A stretch of DNA of 64,000 nt, from assembly GCA_964482235.1 (NCBI GenBank), contig CAYZWU010000011.1:1-64000 (forward strand), in the 5' to 3' direction. The notes under the pieces are model-generated. The model did no database searches, was not told the DNA's origin, and saw nothing but the letters and a program-made list of their open reading frames with translations. Shown here piece after piece: positions 1 to 7,984 of this stretch (its first letter is position 1; each line of letters starts with the position of its first letter). Source of the DNA: CAYZWU01 sp964482235 (lineage in GTDB: Bacteria > Planctomycetota > B15-G4 > CAYZWU01). The position numbers were made by a program, and so were the translations under genes.

Positions 1-76
1 TGGTGGGGGCAGAAGGACTCGAACCCTCGACCCACTGCTTAAAAGGCAGTTGCTCTACCGCCTGAGCTATGCCCCC
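1..76 (-). tRNA. tRNA-Lys (anticodon TTT)
   Basis: Read on the minus strand, this 76-nt segment folds as a complete cloverleaf. The acceptor stem is GGGGGC/GCCCCC, the anticodon stem ACTGC/GCAGT encloses the 7-nt loop CTTTTAA (anticodon TTT), and the T-arm carries GGTTCGAGTCC. The terminal CCA is encoded. It lies downstream of frr on the same strand and could be transcribed with the rpsB-tsf-pyrH-frr cluster. It starts at the window edge, so whatever follows it is not visible. Confidence 0.97.
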
Positions 77-138
77 GTCTTGTTTCTATATAGCCGATCG
101 ACCGCCCCGTGTCCATGGGGCCGTCCGGGAAGCGGCTC

Positions 139-696
139 TCAGACCTCCATGATCTCCTGGCTCTTCTCCTTGACCTTGGCGTCGACGCTGCCCTCGTGCT
201 CCTTGAGGATGTCCTGGATCTCGTCCTTCAGGGACGTGAGGTCGTCCTCGGTGAGCTGCGAGTCCTTCTTGGCCTGATCGGCCGTCTTGATCGCCTCGCG
301 CCTGATGTTGCGCAGCGCCACGCGGCTCTGCTCGGCGATCTCCTTGATGCGGCCCACGAGCTTCTCGCGCTGCTCCTCGGAGAACATCGGAACGGTGAGC
401 CTCACCAGCTTGCCGTCGTTCTGCGGATTGATCCCCACCTCGGAGAGCTGGATCGCCTTCTCGATCTCCTTGATGGAACTGACGTCGAAAGGCTTGATCA
501 CGATGGATCGCGGATCAGGGCACGAGATCGACGAGATCTGGTTCAACGGCATCTTGGAGCCGTAGTACTCGACCTTGATGTTCTCCACGAGGCCCGGCGT
601 GGCTCTTCCGGAGCGAAGCCCCTTTAGCTCGCCCTCCAGATGCTCCAGGGCTTTCTTCATCTTGTCCCGGTTTTCCGAGATGATCGCGTCATACAT
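139..696 (-). CDS. frr: Ribosome recycling factor
   Basis: The 185-residue product matches the usual length of RRF, the cytoplasmic factor that works with EF-G to split post-termination ribosomes. Family hallmarks are visible: an N-terminal helix with the LRSGRATPGLVENIKVEYYG stretch (residues 27-46), the central PFDVSSIKEIEKAIQLSEVG block, and the C-terminal RNIRREA helix. It is the last protein gene of the minus-strand cluster rpsB-tsf-pyrH-frr, 12 nt after pyrH, which is the conserved order in many bacteria. The ATG start at 696 fits the family N-terminus. The identification is secure. Confidence 0.98.
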   Translation of the reverse strand: MYDAIISENRDKMKKALEHLEGELKGLRSGRATPGLVENIKVEYYGSKMPLNQISSISCPDPRSIVIKPFDVSSIKEIEKAIQLSEVGINPQNDGKLVRLTVPMFSEEQREKLVGRIKEIAEQSRVALRNIRREAIKTADQAKKDSQLTEDDLTSLKDEIQDILKEHEGSVDAKVKEKSQEIMEV

Positions 697-708
697 GAAA
701 CACCTTCC

Positions 709-1407
709 TCACGAAATCAGAGTTCCTACTGCTTTGCCTTCCACCGCCTTGACGATATTTCCCTCCTTCAGGAAATCGAAGACCTTGATCGGTATCCCGT
801 TCTGCCTGCAGAGCTCGACGGCGGTGAGATCCATCACCCCCAGCTTCGAATCGAGAACCTCCTGATAGGTGAGCTTCTCATAGCGCACGGCGCTCGGATC
901 AGCAACCGGGTCGGCGCTGTAGACGCCGTCCACCTTGGTGGCCTTGAGAAAGAGGTCCGCGCCGATCTCGCAGCACCTCAGGGCGCAGGCCGTATCGGTG
1001 GTGAAGAACGGGTTGCCCGTTCCGCCGGTGAAGATCACGATATTGCCGCCGCGAAGGAGCGCCCGGACCTCCTCGCTCCTGAAGAGCTCCACGACGCCCG
1101 GTATCGCCACGGCCGACCGGACCTCGGCCTTCCCGCCGAGGCCGACGATGACCTCACGGAGAGCCACACCGTTGATCACGGTGGCCAGCATCCCCATCTG
1201 GTCCGCCTTTACTCTCGGGAATCCCGTGCCGCTGAACGTGCCGCCGCGCAGGAAGTTGCCGCCCCCCACGACGAGTGCAAGCTCGATCCCCTTCGAGGCC
1301 GCCTCGATGAACTGGCCGGCCACGAACTCGATCCGCTCCACGTTGAGCCCGGTCTTCCCTGCCCCTCCCAACGCCTCACCGCTGACCTTAAGAACAACGC
1401 GCTTCAT
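709..1407 (-). CDS. pyrH: UMP kinase
   Basis: The product (232 residues) is the amino-acid-kinase-fold UMP kinase that makes UDP from UMP and ATP in pyrimidine nucleotide synthesis. The N-terminal VLKVSGEAL nucleotide-binding segment, VVGGGNFLRG, a DQMGMLATVINGVAL stretch and the TDTACALRCCEIGAD region are all present in order. I place the start at the ATG at 1407, which gives the typical MKRVVLKVSG terminus. A TTG two codons upstream (1413) is also open. It sits between tsf and frr, with short gaps on both sides that suggest co-transcription. Confidence 0.97.
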   Translation of the reverse strand: MKRVVLKVSGEALGGAGKTGLNVERIEFVAGQFIEAASKGIELALVVGGGNFLRGGTFSGTGFPRVKADQMGMLATVINGVALREVIVGLGGKAEVRSAVAIPGVVELFRSEEVRALLRGGNIVIFTGGTGNPFFTTDTACALRCCEIGADLFLKATKVDGVYSADPVADPSAVRYEKLTYQEVLDSKLGVMDLTAVELCRQNGIPIKVFDFLKEGNIVKAVEGKAVGTLIS

Positions 1408-1426
1408 GCTCAAGAAAACGGACCCC

Positions 1427-2014
1427 TCAATCTTTCACATCGAAACGGGCAAAGCGTCTGATCTTGATGTTCTCGCCGCACCTGGCGATCTGCTCCTTGA
1501 CCAGGTCCGTGACCGTCTTGGAGTCGTCCTTCACGAAGGCCTGGTTCAGCAGGCACTTCTCCTGATAAAACTTCTTGATCTTGCCGTCAACGATCTTCTC
1601 GACAATGTCGTCCGGCTTGCCGGTGATCTGGGCGGTGAAGATCTCGCGCTCGTGGTCGAGGACGTCCTCGGGAACCTGCTCGGCATCGAGATACTCCGGC
1701 CTGGCCGCGGCGATGTGCTGACCCAGTTCCTTGACGAACGCGGCGAAATCCTCGTTGCGTGCCACGAAGTCCGTCTCGCAGTTGACCTCGACAAGAACGC
1801 CGATCAGGCCGTTGTGGTGCAGGTAGGAGCCCACCAGCCCCTCGCTCGTTTCGCGGGCAGCCCGCTTGTCCGCCGTCTTCAAACCCTTCTTCCGGAGATA
1901 GTCGGCCGCCTTCTCCAGGTCGCCGTCGGACTCGGACAGAGCCTGCTTGCAATCCATCATCGGCGCGCCGGTCCTCTGCCGGAGCTCCTTGACTACTTTT
2001 GCACTGATAGTCAT
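1427..2014 (-). CDS. tsf: Elongation factor Ts (short form)
   Basis: This 195-residue protein is the guanine nucleotide exchange factor for EF-Tu. The N-terminal UBA-like domain (VKELRQRTGAPMMDCKQAL, residues about 8-26) and the diagnostic NCETDFVARN motif (residues about 78-87) are present. At 195 residues it is the compact form, as in Thermus, rather than the roughly 283-residue E. coli type, so the second half of the core and the coiled-coil insert are reduced. It follows rpsB with a terminator-like hairpin between the two genes, so its expression relative to S2 may be attenuated. Confidence 0.97.
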   Translation of the reverse strand: MTISAKVVKELRQRTGAPMMDCKQALSESDGDLEKAADYLRKKGLKTADKRAARETSEGLVGSYLHHNGLIGVLVEVNCETDFVARNEDFAAFVKELGQHIAAARPEYLDAEQVPEDVLDHEREIFTAQITGKPDDIVEKIVDGKIKKFYQEKCLLNQAFVKDDSKTVTDLVKEQIARCGENIKIRRFARFDVKD

Positions 2015-2037
2015 CTCGAATCAGTCCTTTCTTGCAA

Positions 2038-2067
2038 GGGAAAACCGCTTTCCTGCCGGAAAGCGGT
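2038..2067 (-). terminator. Hairpin between rpsB and tsf (attenuator or partial terminator)
   Basis: On the minus strand a perfect 9-bp stem, ACCGCTTTC with GAAAGCGGT (2059-2067 and 2044-2052), encloses a 6-nt loop and is followed by a short TTTT run. It lies in the 118-nt gap between the rpsB stop and the tsf start. The short T tract suggests partial termination, which would lower tsf relative to rpsB. A hairpin with such a role is known between these genes in E. coli. Its role here is inferred. Confidence 0.55.
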
Positions 2068-2132
2068 CAAAGACAGTCTTCATATCGAGCGATCCGGGTC
2101 ATGTCGGATCAAGCATTGGCTCGAACCTTGGA

Positions 2133-3444
2133 TCAAGCCTCGGCTTTGCTCTCATCGGCCGAACCGGAGTCGGCGTTCTTTTCAGGCTCTGTAGCTTCCG
2201 CAGCCGGCGCCGCGTCTTTTTCGGGAGATGCCGCTTCGGGTTCCGGAGCTGCGGCCGCAGCTGCCGGGACCTCTGCCTCGATTTTCTCGGGAGCAGCTGT
2301 CTCGGGCGCCTTCTCCTCGACCACTGCCGGGGCGGGCGAAGCCGCGGCCGTCTCTGCGGGGGCAGGGCCGGTGGCTTCGGGCGCAGCCGCTGCTGCAGGC
2401 GCTGCTACTGGCGCTGCTCCAGGGGTTGCTGCAGGGGTTGCTGCAGGNNNNNNNNNNNNNNNNNNNNNNNNNNNNNNNNNNNNNNNNNNNNNNNNNNNNN
2501 NNNNNNNNNNNNNNNNNNNNNNNNNNNNNNNNNNNNNNNNNNNNNNNTGCTGCAGGAGGGGCCGCAGGAGGAGCAGTCTTTGCGGGCGCCGGCTCTCTCC
2601 GGGGACGCCTGTCGCCGGGGCCGGAAGGCCGCGTCCTGCCGCGGGAATCTCCGCCGCGCCGCGCATTCCGCTGGGCCCGCTGCGCCTTCCTCAGATCGGA
2701 TGCAAGCTGGAACTCGTCTTCCGAATCGATGGCCCTGGCATCCATGGCCGCCTTCTCGTCGAAGTTGGCCTTGCCCTCGTTGACCGCCTTGACCAGCTGC
2801 TGCAGGATGGCCTGCACGGAGCGGATCGCGTCGTCGTTCGCAGGGATCGGAATATCCACCTCGGTGGGATCACAGTCCGTGTCGAGAACGGCGATCACCG
2901 GGATGCCGAGCTTGTTGGCCTCGCGGACGGCGATCTTCTCGTTGCGCGGATCGACGACAACCATGGCGGCGGGAAGCCTGTGCATCTCGCGGATGCCTTC
3001 CAGGTTCTTCTTGATGCGGCTCAGCTCGCGCGCGAGGGAAGCCTGGATCTTCTTGCTGTAGAGCTCCATCCTGCCCGACTTCTCCATCTCCTCGAGCTCC
3101 TCGAGACGGTTGAGCCTGGCGTGAATCGTCTGGAAGTTGGTGAGCGTGCCGCCGAGCCAGCGCTCGGAAACGTAGGGCATACCGCAGGAGCTGGAATCGT
3201 TCTGGACGATCTCCTTGATCTGGCGCTTCGTCCCCACGAACACTACCTGCTGGCCCGTGGCGCAGATATTGGCGAGGAACCCCGTGGCCCTGGCCAGACC
3301 CCTCACGGTCGCTTTCAGGTTGATAATATGGATGAGGTTTCTTTTGCCGTAGATGTAGGGGGCCATCTTCGGATTCCACCGACTGACCCTGTGACCGAAA
3401 TGCACCCCGGCTTCGATAAGCTTGCTGACTGAGACCTTGATCAT
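2133..3444 (-). CDS. rpsB: 30S ribosomal protein S2 with Ala/Pro-rich C-terminal tail, broken by an assembly gap
   Basis: The N-terminal 230 or so residues are canonical S2: the LIEAGVHFGHRVSRWNPKM start, FVGTKRQ, RWLGGTLTN and the ...IPANDDAIRS... region. The start is the ATG at 3444. Beyond the core, from about residue 255, comes an unusual basic then Ala/Pro-rich extension. A 100-N scaffold gap (2448-2547) interrupts it, and the reading frame changes across the N run because the true gap length is unknown. After the gap the natural frame continues as an Ala/Pro/Glu-rich tail ending ...SADESKAEA at a TGA (2133-2135). The frame break is therefore an assembly artefact, not a frameshifted gene. 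The true tail length cannot be read. Confidence 0.93.
2448..2547. other. Assembly gap of 100 N inside the rpsB tail
   Basis: Exactly 100 N, the conventional placeholder for a gap of unknown size. It falls inside a low-complexity stretch where the 12-bp unit encoding Pro-Ala-Ala-Thr repeats just beside the break. Short-read assembly commonly fails in such repeats. Frame and length across it should not be interpreted. Confidence 0.97.
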
Positions 3445-3842
3445 TTTGCACCACCCTAACTAGCTAAAAATAATAGAGTTGCACTCTTTCCTCCCGATGG
3501 AGAGTGGTTTGTTTCCGATCGGGAAAACCTTCGCGGACCGCCCGCAATCTCAAAGAATGCACAAAGGCGTCACATTACCATCACTTTGCATCATGTCAAC
3601 GAAAAAGATCCGTTAAATCCATGTTCAGCAGGATCTTCCCGCTTTTTATCGGTTACCTTTCCATCAAAAAACATTACTACAATCCATGTCATTTTTTTGT
3701 TTTCCGTATTTTCTGAGATATAATTGTCTTGGATAGAAGTCAGAAAATACCTATAGCTTCACAAAATGCTACGCGAGGACCTCGATCCCTCCCATCACGG
3801 CGGATCACTGGGGACGGATCAAAAGCTGGACTAGACGACTCG
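3445..3842. other. Divergent non-coding region between rpsB and the diguanylate cyclase
   Basis: About 400 bases with no supported gene, clearly more AT-rich than its surroundings between about 3590 and 3730. On the minus strand a TATTAT hexamer (3470-3475) could be the -10 of rpsB, but no convincing -35 stands at the right distance. On the plus strand a good promoter is listed separately. The roughly 110-nt leader of the plus-strand gene shows no recognisable c-di-GMP riboswitch core. Confidence 0.5.
3697..3724 (+). promoter_or_regulatory. Sigma70-type promoter for the diguanylate cyclase
   Basis: TTGTTT at 3697-3702 and a perfect TATAAT at 3719-3724 are separated by 16 bp, in an AT-rich context. 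Initiation near 3731 would give a leader of about 110 nt to the ATG at 3843. It would also rule out the upstream in-frame TTG at 3729 as the start codon. Confidence 0.6.
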
Positions 3843-4823
3843 ATGCTGCGGAACTGCCGAAACATCCTGGTGGCTGACCATACCGGTACCTGTGGAGACA
3901 TTCCCCCTCTTCTCCTGAAGAACGGCTACAACATCCATCGGTCCGCCAACATCGTGGACACCGTGGCATTGATCCAGGACAAGAAACCCGACCTCGTCAT
4001 CCTGCGCCCCTCGGTGGAGCCGGTGCCAAAATACGAATTTCTGGCCGTCCTTCACGCCATCCCCCCCAGCCAGTCGCTCTTCCTCGCCCTCGAGAAGGGG
4101 CCTCAGACCGAGGAGGAGGAGGCGATCTGCGCCAAGAGCGACGACTTCTTCGTGGGCAACGACTTCATCGCCCTGCTGGCGCGCATCAACGTGCTGGCCA
4201 GGAAAACAAAAAGAACGCGATACCTCACCGCACGCATGAAGAAGCTGGAAGAGGAATCGATCACCGACTTCAAGACCGAGCTCTTCAACGACCGCTACAT
4301 CCTGAGGCGCCTCCACGAGGAGTTCGACCGCTCGCAGCGGCATCGCCTGACCCTTTCGATCATCATGCTCGACCTCGACGAGTTCAAGCGGATCAACGAC
4401 ACCCTCGGCCACCACTTCGGAGACTTCGTGCTCCTCTCCTTCTCGAGAAAGCTGAAGTCGCTGATCCGGAAGATCGACATCCCCGGCCGCCTGGGAGGCG
4501 ACGAGTTCATCACCATCCTGCCGAACACGGGCCTCGACGAGGCTGTCCGGATCGCCGACCGGATCCGTTCGATCGTCAACGGCTACAAGTTCGAGCGGGA
4601 CGGGGTCTCCACGAACATGACGGTGAGCATCGGTATCAACTCCTATGCCGGCGACGGCTCCATCACATGCGAGGAGTTCCTGAAGGGCGTGGACCAGGGG
4701 CTGATCGAGGCGAAGAACCGCGGCAAGAACCGCATCTTCCTCTACCCCCAGCACCGCCTCAAGAACAACGGAGCCGATGAGAACAGCCAGGGCTCCGGAA
4801 AGAAGGACGGGAAGGACAGCTGA
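3843..4823 (+). CDS. Diguanylate cyclase with N-terminal receiver-like domain
   Basis: The product (326 residues from the ATG at 3843) should make cyclic di-GMP from two GTP. The C-terminal GGDEF domain (about 140-310) has an intact GGDEF active site at 218-222. An RKID sequence at 209-212, five residues upstream, fits the RxxD inhibitory site, so product feedback is likely. The N-terminal 120 residues look like a receiver domain, but the strand that normally ends in the phospho-acceptor Asp reads DLVILRPS, with Arg in its place. It is therefore probably a degenerate receiver. A TTG at 3729 in the same frame is less likely as start because it overlaps the promoter. The gene stands alone between two minus-strand operons. 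Confidence 0.93.
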   Translation: MLRNCRNILVADHTGTCGDIPPLLLKNGYNIHRSANIVDTVALIQDKKPDLVILRPSVEPVPKYEFLAVLHAIPPSQSLFLALEKGPQTEEEEAICAKSDDFFVGNDFIALLARINVLARKTKRTRYLTARMKKLEEESITDFKTELFNDRYILRRLHEEFDRSQRHRLTLSIIMLDLDEFKRINDTLGHHFGDFVLLSFSRKLKSLIRKIDIPGRLGGDEFITILPNTGLDEAVRIADRIRSIVNGYKFERDGVSTNMTVSIGINSYAGDGSITCEEFLKGVDQGLIEAKNRGKNRIFLYPQHRLKNNGADENSQGSGKKDGKDS

Positions 4824-4839
4824 GAGGGGTTCCGAGATC

Positions 4840-5844
4840 CTACCACTTGTGCCGCTGCAGGCTCTCCAGGATGCTATTGGCCAGGCGAATCGACCGGACC
4901 CCGTGGCTCGACGGCACGAGAGGCGACCTCCGTGAGCGAACGGACTCGACGAACGACTCGAGTTCCTTCTGCAGGGGCTCGTACTCGTCGAGCCTCAGCT
5001 CCTTGACCTGGATCAGGTCGGTCATCAGCAGCTTCTTCAGGTCTTCCACGTTGCCCGTGTCGAGCCCGCCGGCCTCGAACTTCCCCAGATCGAGGTCCTT
5101 CGACTTGCGCGCCAGGAGAGCGTACTTCTTCTCGTAGTCGAGGCTGATGAAGCTGTCGCTGGAGAAGACCCTTGTCCGGCGCAGGCTCTTGAAGGAGACC
5201 CGGCTCGCCGTGATATTGGCCACGGCTCCCGACTCGAACTCGATCCTGGCGCTGGCGATGTCCTCCGTGCCGGCGAGGATCGCCCCCCCCACGGCCCGGA
5301 CGTCGCTGACAGGACTCTGGCAGAGCTCCAGGATGATGTCGAGGTCGTGGATCATCAGGTCCATCACCACGCCCACATCGGTGCAGCGGAACTTGAAGGG
5401 CGCCAGCCTGTGCGACTCGATGAACTTGGGCTCCACCTTCAGTTCCCTGATGGCCATGATCGCGGGATTGAACCGCTCGATGTGGCCCACCTGGAGGGTG
5501 GCATCGGAGCGCGAGGCCGCCTCATGCAGCGCCTCCGCCTCCTCGAGCGTCGCCGTCATCGGCTTCTCCACCAGAACGGAGGTCCCTTTCCCGAGGAAGT
5601 GGGAGGCGATCTCGTGATGGCTCGTCGTGGGAGTCGACACCGAGACGGCTTGAAGATCATCGGGAAGGTCGTGGTAGTCGCCGAAGGAGCGCGTGTTGTA
5701 GTTGGCCGCCACCCGCTCGGCGTTCTCGGGATTGGTATCCACCACGCCGACGAGGTCCACGTCGGGCATCGAACTGTAGATGCGGGCATGGTGCCTTCCG
5801 AGATACCCGACGCCGACGACCGCCACCTTCAACTTTTCTCCCAT
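4840..5844 (-). CDS. Gfo/Idh/MocA-family oxidoreductase
   Basis: A 334-residue NAD(P)-dependent dehydrogenase. The Rossmann motif VAVVGVGYLGRHHA occupies residues 7-20 and the family EKP motif residues 93-95. A C-terminal alpha/beta domain contains the RLAPFKFRCTDVGVVMDLMIHDLDI stretch, whose H-D pair fits the substrate pocket. It begins 32 nt after lpxA and ends the long prs-to-lpx gene train. A homologue next to lpxA is seen in several lineages, which suggests action on a nucleotide-sugar or lipid A precursor, but the substrate is unknown. The start at 5844 is preceded by GGATGGAG. The family is certain; the function is inferred from context. Confidence 0.9.
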   Translation of the reverse strand: MGEKLKVAVVGVGYLGRHHARIYSSMPDVDLVGVVDTNPENAERVAANYNTRSFGDYHDLPDDLQAVSVSTPTTSHHEIASHFLGKGTSVLVEKPMTATLEEAEALHEAASRSDATLQVGHIERFNPAIMAIRELKVEPKFIESHRLAPFKFRCTDVGVVMDLMIHDLDIILELCQSPVSDVRAVGGAILAGTEDIASARIEFESGAVANITASRVSFKSLRRTRVFSSDSFISLDYEKKYALLARKSKDLDLGKFEAGGLDTGNVEDLKKLLMTDLIQVKELRLDEYEPLQKELESFVESVRSRRSPLVPSSHGVRSIRLANSILESLQRHKW

Positions 5845-5876
5845 GATGCCGCTCCATCCTTTCCGGAACAGGGTAA

Positions 5877-6680
5877 TCAATCCCTGAGTGATTCGAGAAA
5901 GCGCCCGTGCTTGCCGTGCAGCTTCTGCTGAAGGAAGTCCTTGAAGATCGCCACCTCCTCGACCCCCTTCGGGTCGAGAGCGTTGAGCGTATCGGACAGC
6001 GGCTTCTTCGACCGGAAGACGAACCGGAACGCCGCCTGGAGCGCCACGATCACCTCCTCGTCGAAGCCGTTCCGCCTGAGCCCCACCTCGTTGCACCGCC
6101 TGGGCAGGGCCGGATCGCCCTCGGAGACCATGTAGGGAGGAACATCCACCTTGACCTTGGAGAGGCCGCCGATGTAGGCGTACCGTCCGATGGTGGTGAA
6201 GTGGTGCGCCGCGGCGGCGCCGGAGATGATCGCCCCGTCGCCCACGCGCACGTGACCGGCCAGCAGGACGCCGTTCGCCATGATGATGTTGTTGCCCAGG
6301 ATGCAGTCGTGGGCCACGTGGGAGCAGGCCATCAGGAAGTTGTTGCTGCCGATGATCGTCTCGCCGCGCTCCTTGGTGGTCCCCCTGTTGATCGTGACGA
6401 ACTCGCGGATGTGGTTGCAGTTCCCGATCGTCAGCCTCGTGTGCTGCCCCTTGTATCCCAGGTCCTGCGGCGCTCCCCCCAGGACGGCGTGGGGGTGGAT
6501 CACGTTGTTCTTCCCGATGATGCTCTCGCTGTGGATGATCACACCTGCCATGAGCTGCGTCCCGTCGCCGATCATGCAGCCCTTCTCGACCACGCAGAAG
6601 GGACCGATCTCCACGCCTTCCCCGAGCTCCGCCCTGGGATCGATCAGTGCCGAGGGGTGTATCTTCGTGTTGCTGCTCAT
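5877..6680 (-). CDS. lpxA: UDP-N-acetylglucosamine O-acyltransferase
   Basis: LpxA transfers a hydroxyacyl chain from acyl carrier protein to UDP-GlcNAc, the first step of lipid A synthesis. The 267-residue protein has the left-handed beta-helix hexapeptide pattern over its first 190 residues. The active-site block ACSHVAHDC is intact; His124 corresponds to the catalytic His125 of E. coli. A C-terminal helical region follows. The ATG at 6680 overlaps the TGA of the upstream lpxC-fabZ gene by one base (TGATG), which indicates translational coupling. A TTG one codon upstream is also open. Confidence 0.97.
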   Translation of the reverse strand: MSSNTKIHPSALIDPRAELGEGVEIGPFCVVEKGCMIGDGTQLMAGVIIHSESIIGKNNVIHPHAVLGGAPQDLGYKGQHTRLTIGNCNHIREFVTINRGTTKERGETIIGSNNFLMACSHVAHDCILGNNIIMANGVLLAGHVRVGDGAIISGAAAAHHFTTIGRYAYIGGLSKVKVDVPPYMVSEGDPALPRRCNEVGLRRNGFDEEVIVALQAAFRFVFRSKKPLSDTLNALDPKGVEEVAIFKDFLQQKLHGKHGRFLESLRD

Positions 6681-7984
6681 CAAATCGCATCCACCAATGT
6701 GAACGTCAAAATAGCCTCGGCCACGATCTTCTGGTTCACCTTGGCCTTGGCCTGTACCCTTCCCATCTGGTCCCTGACCTTCGTAGCCTCGATCTCGATC
6801 CGCAGCTGATCGCCTGGAATGACCGATTTCCTCAGCTTGACCTTGTCGATCGACCAGAGGACCGCGAGCTTGCCCGTGTTCTCGAGCCTCCTCAGCAGGA
6901 GGACCCCGGCGAGCTGGGCCATGGCTTCGAGGATGAGCACGCCCGGCATGATCGGCTGCCCGGGAAAGTGGCCCTGGAAGAACGGCTCGTTGAACGAGAC
7001 GTTCTTGATCCCCACGGCCCGCCTGTACCCTTCGAGTTCCACCACCCTGTCGATGAGAAGGAATGGATACCGGTGAGGCAGGAGGGAGAAGACCTCCTGG
7101 ATGTCCATGCCGGTGTCGTGGCCGAGGGTTCCCTTCACCTCCTTGAGCTGGATCGCGTCGACGATCTTCTTGACCAGCTTGATGTTGTCCTCGTGCCCCG
7201 ACTTGACGGCCACGATGTGGCCCGAGAGATCCGCGTTGACCAGAAAGAGGTCGCCGATCATGTCGAGGATCTTGTGGCGAACGAGCTCGTCGGAAAACCT
7301 GAGCTCGTTCTCCAGCACGTAGCCGTCGCGGATCACGAGGGTGTTGTCGTAGCTGGCGCCCTTGCCGTACCCGGCGGCCAGGAGCAGCTCGGCCTCGTGC
7401 TCGAAGCAGAAGGTCCGCGCCGGTGCGATGTCCGCGGGGAAGCTCTCCTCGTCGAGGGTGTACTCGAGGTACTGGGACCCGATGCCGCCGTCCTTGAAAT
7501 CGAGGGTGTAGTTGAAGCAGAGTCCCGGATCCACCGGAGGCAGCGCGGCCACCGAACAGCCGGAGCCGTCGACGATGATCGGGTCGGTGATCTCGAAGGT
7601 CTTGCGGGCGCCCTTCTGCTCGCTGATGCCCGCCCCCTGGATCACTTCGAGGAAATGCTTCGCCGATCCGTCCATTCCGGGAAGCTCGTCGGTGTCGATC
7701 TCGATGAACAGATTGTCGACCTTCAACGTGTGCAGCACAGCGAATAGGTGCTCCACCGTCTGGATCTCCGCAGGACCGCTCCTGAGCGAGGTGCGCCTGT
7801 CGCCTCCGACAAGGTAGTCCACATGAGCCGGAACCTGGGGTTGATCCTCCAGGTCCGTCCTGACGAAGATCACACCCGTGTCGGGCGGAGCCGGCTTGAT
7901 CGTCACGTGGGCTTCCTTTCCGGAGTGAAGCCCGACGCCGTAGAGTTCCGCGGAGTCCTTAATCGTTCTCTGATTGCGCTTCAA
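6680..7984 (-). CDS. lpxC-fabZ: Bifunctional UDP-3-O-acyl-GlcNAc deacetylase / 3-hydroxyacyl-ACP dehydratase (LpxC-FabZ fusion)
   Basis: Two enzymes are fused in 434 residues. Residues 1-280 form LpxC, the zinc deacetylase that commits the pathway to lipid A. The zinc ligands are visible as His79 (VEHL), His237 and Asp241 (HKILD), with His264 as general acid. Residues about 290-434 form FabZ, with LLPHRYPFLLIDRV and catalytic His339 (FQGHF) and Glu353 (LEAM), 14 residues apart as in stand-alone FabZ. FabZ draws on the same hydroxyacyl-ACP pool as LpxA/LpxD. The fusion is known from Bacteroidetes, Chlorobi and some other groups. The gene overlaps the 3' end of lpxD. Confidence 0.97.
   Translation of the reverse strand: MKRNQRTIKDSAELYGVGLHSGKEAHVTIKPAPPDTGVIFVRTDLEDQPQVPAHVDYLVGGDRRTSLRSGPAEIQTVEHLFAVLHTLKVDNLFIEIDTDELPGMDGSAKHFLEVIQGAGISEQKGARKTFEITDPIIVDGSGCSVAALPPVDPGLCFNYTLDFKDGGIGSQYLEYTLDEESFPADIAPARTFCFEHEAELLLAAGYGKGASYDNTLVIRDGYVLENELRFSDELVRHKILDMIGDLFLVNADLSGHIVAVKSGHEDNIKLVKKIVDAIQLKEVKGTLGHDTGMDIQEVFSLLPHRYPFLLIDRVVELEGYRRAVGIKNVSFNEPFFQGHFPGQPIMPGVLILEAMAQLAGVLLLRRLENTGKLAVLWSIDKVKLRKSVIPGDQLRIEIEATKVRDQMGRVQAKAKVNQKIVAEAILTFTLVDAI

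Noticed and set aside
2133..3444. Frameshift in rpsB
   Set aside because: The frame changes only across exactly 100 N, a placeholder for unknown length. The tail resumes sensible coding in another frame.
3729..3731. TTG at 3729 as the start of the diguanylate cyclase
   Set aside because: It lies just after the -10 element, about where transcription would begin, and the added residues are not receiver-like.
3731..3842. A c-di-GMP riboswitch in the leader of the diguanylate cyclase
   Set aside because: The leader lacks the conserved GEMM core and its paired stems; no fold could be drawn.
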